Part shown: in pieces, positions 7,205 through 11,618 of the stretch
Position numbering within the stretch: the stretch's first letter is position 1
Layout of the letters: the number at the start of each line of letters is the position of its first letter
Source: JARYMI01 sp037444845
Lineage (GTDB): Bacteria; Acidobacteriota; Aminicenantia; Aminicenantales; UBA8522
NCBI GenBank assembly: GCA_037444845.1
Contig: JBBILQ010000075.1
Span: 1 to 11,618, forward strand
Direction of reading: 5' to 3'
DNA length: 11,618 bases
Made by a program: the position numbers and the translations under genes
The notes under the pieces: model-generated
Told to the model about the DNA's origin: nothing
What the model saw: the letters and a program-made list of their open reading frames with translations, nothing else
Database searches by the model: none

Positions 7205-9400
7205 ATGAAGAGCAGCCGAATTCTCTTGCCAATCCTCTTCCTGCTGGTGTCGAATTTTTCTTTATCATCGGCAAAATCAAAGGGCAATGAAACTCCTTAT
7301 AACCTCAGCATCCCTGAATTCAAAACGCCGCCCCAGATCGATGGCCTCCTGGAGAACCCTCTCTGGGAGAACGGTGCGGTCATCGAGGATTTCACTCAGT
7401 TCGAGCCTCAGGAAGGAGCTGCACCTTCGGAGAAAACGAGAGCTTATGTCGGCTATGACGGGGAGAATCTCTATATCGCCCTGCGATGTTTTGATTCTAA
7501 TCCCAAGGCCATCAGGGCTAATCTGACGCAGCGGGATCGGTCGTCGGGGGATGACGAGGTCACCGTATACCTCGATACGTTTAATGACAGGAAGAGAGCC
7601 TTTGTTTTCCAGGTCAACCCCTGCGGCGTCCAGACAGACGGCGTTTTCAACGAAGGCACAGGCCGGCGCGGCCGGGGCGGAGGAGGTGGCCGCGGTGGAG
7701 GTGGGTTCGAGAGGTTTGACCGGAGCTGGGACACTTTTTTTATCGCCGATGCACAGATGGATGGGGACGGCTACACCGTCGAAATCGCTATCCCTTTTAA
7801 AAGCATTCGTTTCCCCAATTCTCCTTCCCAGAAATGGGGACTTAAGATCATGAGGACCATCCGGCGCAAGAGCGAGGAAATTTATTGGCCGCCGCATTCG
7901 AGGAACGTCAACGGCTTTTTGGTCCAGGCGGGGATCTTAGGGATAGATGGGGTCATCCAGAAGGGGAAAAACGTCGAGATCATGCCGGTCTTCACGGGCC
8001 TTAAGGAATCGGGACAAGAATTCGACCCGGAAGGAGGCCTGAACTTCAAGTGGGGGATCACTTCTGACGCGACCCTTGATTCCACGTACAACCCGGATTT
8101 CAGCCAGGTCGAAGCCGACATGCCTCAGATCGATGTCAACCAACGGTTCGCCCTGTATTACCCGGAAAAGAGGCCCTTTTTCCTGGAAGGCAAGGACTAT
8201 TTCGATACACCCTTCGAGCTTGTCTACACGAGGAACATCATCGACCCCCAGTGGGGGGTAAAGCTGACAGGTAAAATGAAGGGAACGACGGTCGGCTTTC
8301 TCAGTTCATTAGACCAAAATTCGTCAGCGCTTGAATTAAACGATGACTCGGAAGAGTCAACCTATCGGTCTCTGATCAACGTTTTCCGTTTGAAGAGGGA
8401 TTTGTTTTCCGAGTCTTACATCGGGATTATCGCTACTGACAAAAAAGTGGAGACTCCCGGCGGCTCTCTTTCGGCTAATTATAATCGGGTGGCCGGCGTG
8501 GACGGGCATTTTAAATTCCTTGATTATAACCGCTTTTCTTTTCAGGCGCTTGGCTCGATCACCAAAATAGCGACCAAGAAGACGGACCTTGTCCCGGCTT
8601 ACATGGTAAACTTCAACCACCATTCGCGCCATGTTCAGGTTTCGGCCGAGTATCTGAGCATCCCTCCGGACTTCGAGGCGGCTCTGGGGTTTTTCCGGCG
8701 GAAAGACATCCGTTTTTTTAACTCGCGGGTCAGCTATGCATTTCTTCCCCAGAACGAATGGATTGTCTCTATTCGGCCTTCCGTAGAGTACAGGAAGATT
8801 TACGATTTCAGCAACACGCTGACCGACGATGAATACTCGGCCTCAATTTTCTTAAGCGGCTGGCGGCAGACTCACTGTTGGGTCAACTTCACCTCCGGGC
8901 TGGAAAGGTACAACGGCGTTGATTTTTATCTAAACCAATACATGATTGGCCTCGGGTCTGAGCCTTTTTCCTGGCTCACCGGGAATGTCCGGGTGAACTT
9001 CGGCGACGGCATCTATTATGGCAAGGATCCCTATCTCGGCTACAAAACGGGTTTTGAGGCGACGCTGAACTTCAAGCCCCTGTCGAACCTGAGGGTGTCC
9101 TACGATTGGGAAAACAACATCTTTTGCAGAGAAAAAGGCGGGGAGAATGTTTACAGAATAAACGTCATTTCCCAGCGCCTGAATTACCAGGTCTCTCGTC
9201 CCCTTTCGCTCAGGCTCATCACCGACTACAACGATTACGATAAAGAGCTTTATCTCAGTTTTCTCTTTTCTTACGAATACAGGCCGGGGACCGTTTTTTA
9301 TATCGGGGTGGACGACCACAGGGAAAGGGCCGAAAACGGAGTTTTCAAGGGAACCGGCCGTTTTTATTTCGTCAAGTTTTCTTACTGGTGGCGGATCTGA
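7205..9400 (+). CDS. DUF5916-type protein: CBM9-like domain plus outer-membrane beta-barrel
   Basis: From the ATG at 7205 the product has 731 residues. A signal peptide ends near SSA (23). Residues about 44-245 match the CBM9-like fold that opens DUF5916 proteins (IDGLLENPLWENGAVIEDF, then AYVGYDGENLYIALRCFDS, DDEVTVYLDTF, and WDTFFIADAQMDGDGYTVEIAIPFKSIRF). From about 255 onward the protein is a succession of amphipathic strands ending in FYFVKFSYWWRI, as expected for an outer-membrane barrel. The motif YYPEKRPFFLEGKDYF is typical of the family. Function is not established; carbohydrate or surface-ligand binding is inferred from the CBM9-like part. A Gly/Arg-rich insertion lies at 151-167. 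An in-frame TTG at 7196 is an alternative start adding three residues. I see no Shine-Dalgarno sequence before either start, and a perfect -10 box lies very close. Confidence 0.85.
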   Translation: MKSSRILLPILFLLVSNFSLSSAKSKGNETPYNLSIPEFKTPPQIDGLLENPLWENGAVIEDFTQFEPQEGAAPSEKTRAYVGYDGENLYIALRCFDSNPKAIRANLTQRDRSSGDDEVTVYLDTFNDRKRAFVFQVNPCGVQTDGVFNEGTGRRGRGGGGGRGGGGFERFDRSWDTFFIADAQMDGDGYTVEIAIPFKSIRFPNSPSQKWGLKIMRTIRRKSEEIYWPPHSRNVNGFLVQAGILGIDGVIQKGKNVEIMPVFTGLKESGQEFDPEGGLNFKWGITSDATLDSTYNPDFSQVEADMPQIDVNQRFALYYPEKRPFFLEGKDYFDTPFELVYTRNIIDPQWGVKLTGKMKGTTVGFLSSLDQNSSALELNDDSEESTYRSLINVFRLKRDLFSESYIGIIATDKKVETPGGSLSANYNRVAGVDGHFKFLDYNRFSFQALGSITKIATKKTDLVPAYMVNFNHHSRHVQVSAEYLSIPPDFEAALGFFRRKDIRFFNSRVSYAFLPQNEWIVSIRPSVEYRKIYDFSNTLTDDEYSASIFLSGWRQTHCWVNFTSGLERYNGVDFYLNQYMIGLGSEPFSWLTGNVRVNFGDGIYYGKDPYLGYKTGFEATLNFKPLSNLRVSYDWENNIFCREKGGENVYRINVISQRLNYQVSRPLSLRLITDYNDYDKELYLSFLFSYEYRPGTVFYIGVDDHRERAENGVFKGTGRFYFVKFSYWWRI

Positions 9401-9455
9401 CTCAGGCTTGTTGGGCGGAGAGAACGCGCGATTAAACCTTCCGGGGAAGAAAGAG

Positions 9456-10112
9456 ATGAGACTGAAAACAACGATGGGAGCGATTCTCGCCTGCCTCCTC
9501 ATCGTTTCCTGCTCCTCGCCGCCCCGGGGAATCACCATCCTCTGCGCCGGGGATAGCATCACCGAAGCTGAATATCCCCGCCACCTCCGCCGGATGCTCA
9601 GCCAGGACGGCCTTCGGGCCAGGGTGTTGAACTGCGGCCGGAAAGGCCACACGTCGAGAGAGTACCTGAGGTTCCTGGGTCAGCAGAAACGAGATTTGGC
9701 CAAAGAACGCCCTGATTACGTCCTCCTTCAGCTTGGCACCAACGACGTCCGTGTAGACGCCGATTTTACGACGGCTGAAGAATTTGAACGAACGATGAGA
9801 GAGATTATCGCTGTCTTTAGCGGTTTCAAGAACAGAAGCGGGCGCAGGCCAGAGATCCTCCTGGCAACGATTCCTCCCCTGCCGGTGAATCTTTCTTATC
9901 CGTTCAACGGCCAGTCCGCAGAGAGGGTAGTCCGAGAAATAAACCCTATCCTTAAGAAGATCGCAGGAGAGGAAAACCTTGTTCTGGTGGACAACTATTC
10001 TCTTTTTTTGGAGAATCCTCGGTTACTTCCCGATGTTCATCCCACAAGCGAGGGATACAGACTCATGGCCCAGAATTGGCACAACGCTTTGAAGCCGCTG
10101 ATTTCTCGATGA
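9456..10112 (+). CDS. SGNH/GDSL-family hydrolase, predicted lipoprotein
   Basis: Starting at ATG 9456 the product has 218 residues and a lipoprotein signal peptide with lipobox I-V-S-C (Cys19). This start fits the short basic N-terminus and the purine-rich GGGGAAGAAAGAG in front of it; TTG at 9408 would add 16 residues that spoil the signal peptide. The SGNH blocks are all present: block I GDS with the nucleophile Ser34, block II around Gly61-Gly64 in NCGRKGHTS, block III GTND (94-97) with Asn96, and block V DVHP (193-196) with the Asp193/His195 dyad. It should be an esterase or acyl/acetyl-hydrolase anchored to a membrane, on the periplasmic or outer side. Substrate is unknown; relatives remove acetyl groups from carbohydrates or cleave lipids. 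It follows the CBM9/DUF5916-type gene by 55 bases and may share its transcript, hinting at surface polysaccharide processing. Confidence 0.87.
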   Translation: MRLKTTMGAILACLLIVSCSSPPRGITILCAGDSITEAEYPRHLRRMLSQDGLRARVLNCGRKGHTSREYLRFLGQQKRDLAKERPDYVLLQLGTNDVRVDADFTTAEEFERTMREIIAVFSGFKNRSGRRPEILLATIPPLPVNLSYPFNGQSAERVVREINPILKKIAGEENLVLVDNYSLFLENPRLLPDVHPTSEGYRLMAQNWHNALKPLISR

Positions 10113-10137
10113 TAAGACTTGGGCGACTGAATTTTTC

Positions 10138-10166
10138 TTGAAGTATTTTTTAAAAGGTGATAAAAT
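10138..10166 (+). promoter_or_regulatory. Sigma-70-like promoter of the hfq-like/pdxA pair
   Basis: TTGAAG (10138-10143, 4 of 6) and TAAAAT (10161-10166, 5 of 6) are separated by exactly 17 bases. The surrounding sequence is AT-rich, unlike the neighbouring coding DNA. The predicted start near 10173 leaves a leader of about 37 nt with GAGGTGGAG (10194-10202) as ribosome binding site. The same TTG could be read as an in-frame start, but promoter use is more likely. Confidence 0.6.
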
Positions 10167-10209
10167 TAAAAAAAAGGTCAATAATCAGCCACAGAGGTGG
10201 AGAATTCCG

Positions 10210-10536
10210 ATGAACAGAAGGCTTATCAGACCTAACTTGGCCGAAATCAGGGAGGAAAGAGCCCGCGAGTCAGCCAAAAAGAAAATGCACCCGCCCTTCG
10301 AGACTCACGCAGAGAATTATTACTACCTCAAGCAGATGAATAAAAAAACGCGGATGGCTGTCGTCTTTGCCGATGGCCAGGTCGTTGAAGGCTATATCGA
10401 ATGGTATGACCGCAACTGCATCAAGCTGAATCGCGACGGCGCTCCTAACCTGTTGGTTTACAAAAACAACATCAAGTGCCTCTATAAAGTGGAAGACGTC
10501 ACGAGGGAAGAAGAGCCAAAAAAGAAACCGAAATGA
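10210..10536 (+). CDS. hfq: Hfq-like Sm-fold RNA-binding protein with extended N-terminus
   Basis: The ATG at 10210 is chosen for GAGGTGG upstream and because the frame further up is AT-rich promoter-like DNA. The 108-residue product has a basic, probably disordered N-terminus (1-30). An Hfq-like core follows: an alpha helix (ENYYYLKQMNKK, 35-46), an Sm1 motif (about 49-74, MAVVFADGQVVEGYIEWYD) and an Sm2 motif (about 80-93, NLLVYKNNIKCLYK). Aligned by eye to E. coli Hfq, the Gly29, Gly34, Glu37, Asp40, Tyr55 and Lys56 equivalents are kept. Phe42 is replaced by Asn69, and the YKHA signature reads YKNN, so His57 becomes Asn86. The proximal RNA site is therefore altered. The tail is short and Lys-rich. 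Likely role: hexameric RNA chaperone, or a divergent Sm-like protein. Its stop overlaps pdxA by ATGA. Confidence 0.75.
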   Translation: MNRRLIRPNLAEIREERARESAKKKMHPPFETHAENYYYLKQMNKKTRMAVVFADGQVVEGYIEWYDRNCIKLNRDGAPNLLVYKNNIKCLYKVEDVTREEEPKKKPK

Positions 10537-11510
10537 CGATTCCCAAAGTTGGGATCACTCTCGGAGATCCGGGGGGGATCGGGCCTGAAATCGTCGTCAA
10601 AGCCTTTTCGGGCCGTTATCCCCTGCCCCGAGCCCAGTACATTCTTTTCGGCTCCGGTCAGATCATAAAAAGGGAAGAAAAGGCTTTAGGCTTTTCCCTT
10701 CCCCTCAGGGCCTGGCGGTCCGGCCTGGAATCAGCGCAAGGGTCTCTTTCTTTGAGGGAAGTGACCGCTCCCTCGCAGAGCCTTGTCAGGGGAGCTCCGG
10801 CTCAAGGCAACGGGAAGGCCTCGTTCCGGTTCTTCGAGACAGCCATCACGGAAGCCAGGCGAGGGAACCTGCAGGCGGTGGTCACGGCGCCGATTTCAAA
10901 GAAATCCTGGGATCTTGCCGGCATACGGTGGAAAGGGCACACGGATTATCTCAACCAATATTATCCTGACGCCATCATGGCCTTCTGGTCGAGAAAGCTC
11001 AAGGTGGCCTTGTTCAGCCACCATCTTTCGCTGAGAGAAGCACTGAAGAGAGTCCGGCGTCGAAACTTGCTCCGGTTTTTCCTCATCCTTCACCAGAGTT
11101 TAGAAAAAATCCGCCCTGGCGGGTTGGAATTCGTCGTTTCGGGACTCAACCCGCACGCCGGAGAGGATGGGCTTCTCGGGCGCGAGGAGCTCGACGAGAT
11201 CAATCCCGCCATTAAGGAAGCGCAGAAACTGGGGCTTCAGATCAGCGGGCCTTTCCCGCCCGATGTCGTCTTCAGGAGCACCCTCGGTCAGGAAGACAAA
11301 ATCGTCATCGCCCTTTACCATGACCAGGGGCTCATTCCGTTTAAACTCCAGGCTCTTGGAACCGGGGTGAACGTCAGCCTCGGCCTTCCCTTTGTGCGAA
11401 CCTCTCCGGACCACGGCACGGCCTTTGACATCGCCGGCAAAAAAGCCGCTTCGCCCCGGAGCTTCGTCGAAGCCATCAAGCTGGCCGTGGCCCTGGCTGC
11501 CGCCGATTAG
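10533..11510 (+). CDS. pdxA: 4-hydroxythreonine-4-phosphate dehydrogenase PdxA
   Basis: PdxA oxidises 4-phosphohydroxy-L-threonine with NAD(P)+ in the DXP-dependent route to pyridoxal 5'-phosphate, in the cytoplasm. The 325 residues match the usual length and the hallmarks are present: GDPGGIGPE at the N-terminus (11-19), VTAPISK (117-123), and the three metal-binding histidines in KGHTDY (His136), NPHAGE (His208) and YHDQG (His263). The C-terminal SPDHGTAFDIAGK (291-303) is also typical. The order of motifs and the substrate-binding His-Thr pair at 136-137 are normal, so the enzyme should be active. It starts within the ATGA overlap with the Hfq-like gene, so the two are co-transcribed and probably translationally coupled. 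The stop lies 55 bases before the right inverted repeat, so the next chromosomal gene is not in view. Confidence 0.96.
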   Translation: MTIPKVGITLGDPGGIGPEIVVKAFSGRYPLPRAQYILFGSGQIIKREEKALGFSLPLRAWRSGLESAQGSLSLREVTAPSQSLVRGAPAQGNGKASFRFFETAITEARRGNLQAVVTAPISKKSWDLAGIRWKGHTDYLNQYYPDAIMAFWSRKLKVALFSHHLSLREALKRVRRRNLLRFFLILHQSLEKIRPGGLEFVVSGLNPHAGEDGLLGREELDEINPAIKEAQKLGLQISGPFPPDVVFRSTLGQEDKIVIALYHDQGLIPFKLQALGTGVNVSLGLPFVRTSPDHGTAFDIAGKKAASPRSFVEAIKLAVALAAAD

Positions 11511-11565
11511 ATCGTTCGCTTTTTTGGCAACATTTTTCCGGCCTCCGGCGTCTTTAGTTATTAGA

Positions 11566-11614
11566 CCTGGACTATTCACGAAATGAAAGGAAAAAATCCC
11601 CTCTCCCCATGTGG
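11566..11614 (+). repeat. Right copy of 49-bp terminal inverted repeat, probable insertion-sequence end
   Basis: Exact reverse complement of 1-49, reading outward (rightward) from CCTGGACTATTCACGA. The inner border is sharp: base 11565 and the bases before it do not pair with base 50 onward. The repeat is AT-rich with a run of six A followed by a C-rich stretch. Four further bases (11615-11618) continue outward and have no counterpart at the left edge, because the window starts there. Interpreted as the same element end as on the left, in the opposite orientation. Confidence 0.85.
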
Positions 11615-11618
11615 GAGA
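11602..11618 (+). other. Subterminal hairpin inside the right repeat
   Basis: TCTCCC (11602-11607) and GGGAGA (11613-11618) form a 6-bp perfect stem with a five-base loop CATGT. The 3' arm is purine-rich and Shine-Dalgarno-like, and the stem may extend past the window edge. In insertion sequences, subterminal hairpins that hide the transposase ribosome binding site are known; this could be one, but no transposase start is in view. Confidence 0.4.

Noticed and set aside
11538..11548. CCGG-cct-CCGG as a terminator after pdxA
   Set aside because: The stem has only 4 bp, the loop 3 bases, and no T-tract follows directly. Too weak to call.
11583..11618. Open frame ATG... running off the right edge (mirrored at 32-1 on the - strand) as a transposase start
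   Set aside because: Only 12 codons are visible, no ribosome binding site precedes the ATG, and the start would lie within the terminal repeat itself. Not enough to annotate.
1..11618. Whole window as a linear plasmid or phage genome with terminal inverted repeats
   Set aside because: There are no replication, packaging, terminal-protein or phage genes. The content is chromosomal housekeeping and envelope functions, and the last bases are not symmetric (GAGA extends beyond the paired part).

Overview
The window reads as a stretch of ordinary bacterial chromosome with all genes on the + strand, bounded at both ends by the same 49-bp sequence in opposite orientation. The gene types suggest a Gram-negative, outer-membrane bacterium: a TolC-type channel, a MacA-type periplasmic adaptor, a DUF5916-type outer-membrane barrel and a lipoprotein with a lipobox. 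The mix of a small secreted lipocalin-like protein, a CBM9-like/DUF5916 barrel protein and an N-terminally extended Hfq-like protein next to pdxA makes me think of Acidobacteriota, possibly the Aminicenantes lineage. That placement is an impression from family resemblance and was not tested.

Layout. Positions 1-49 are the left copy of the inverted repeat. A short secreted protein (167-541) has its own sigma-70-like promoter. From 660 to 7133 runs a compact unit of seven genes: ECF sigma factor, zinc-finger anti-sigma factor, a membrane-anchored Spy/CpxP/ZraP-like protein, a MacA-like adaptor, a MacB-type ATPase, a MacB-type permease and a TolC-like channel. Three junctions in this unit are ATGA overlaps and one is an 11-nt overlap; the other two gaps are about 30 nt. 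From 7205 come a DUF5916/CBM9-like outer-membrane barrel protein with its own promoter and then an SGNH-hydrolase lipoprotein. From 10138 a strong-looking promoter drives an Hfq-like RNA-binding protein that overlaps pdxA (vitamin B6 biosynthesis) by ATGA. The right copy of the inverted repeat starts 55 bases after the pdxA stop.

How the genes could work together. The 660-7133 unit looks like a self-contained envelope-stress module: a membrane anti-sigma factor holds the ECF sigma factor, a periplasm-facing LTxxQ-type protein may sense a metal or misfolded proteins, and the output is a complete MacAB-TolC-type tripartite efflux or lipid/peptide export pump. An ECF-type promoter match upstream of the sigma gene fits autoregulation.

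The terminal inverted repeats are most simply two copies of the same end of an insertion sequence (possibly IS1380-type) lying just outside the window in opposite orientations. They could equally be the point where an assembly broke at a repeat. No transposase is visible inside. I see no CRISPR array, tRNA, rRNA, phage genes or recognisable defence system. No gene-free stretch exceeds 300 bases.
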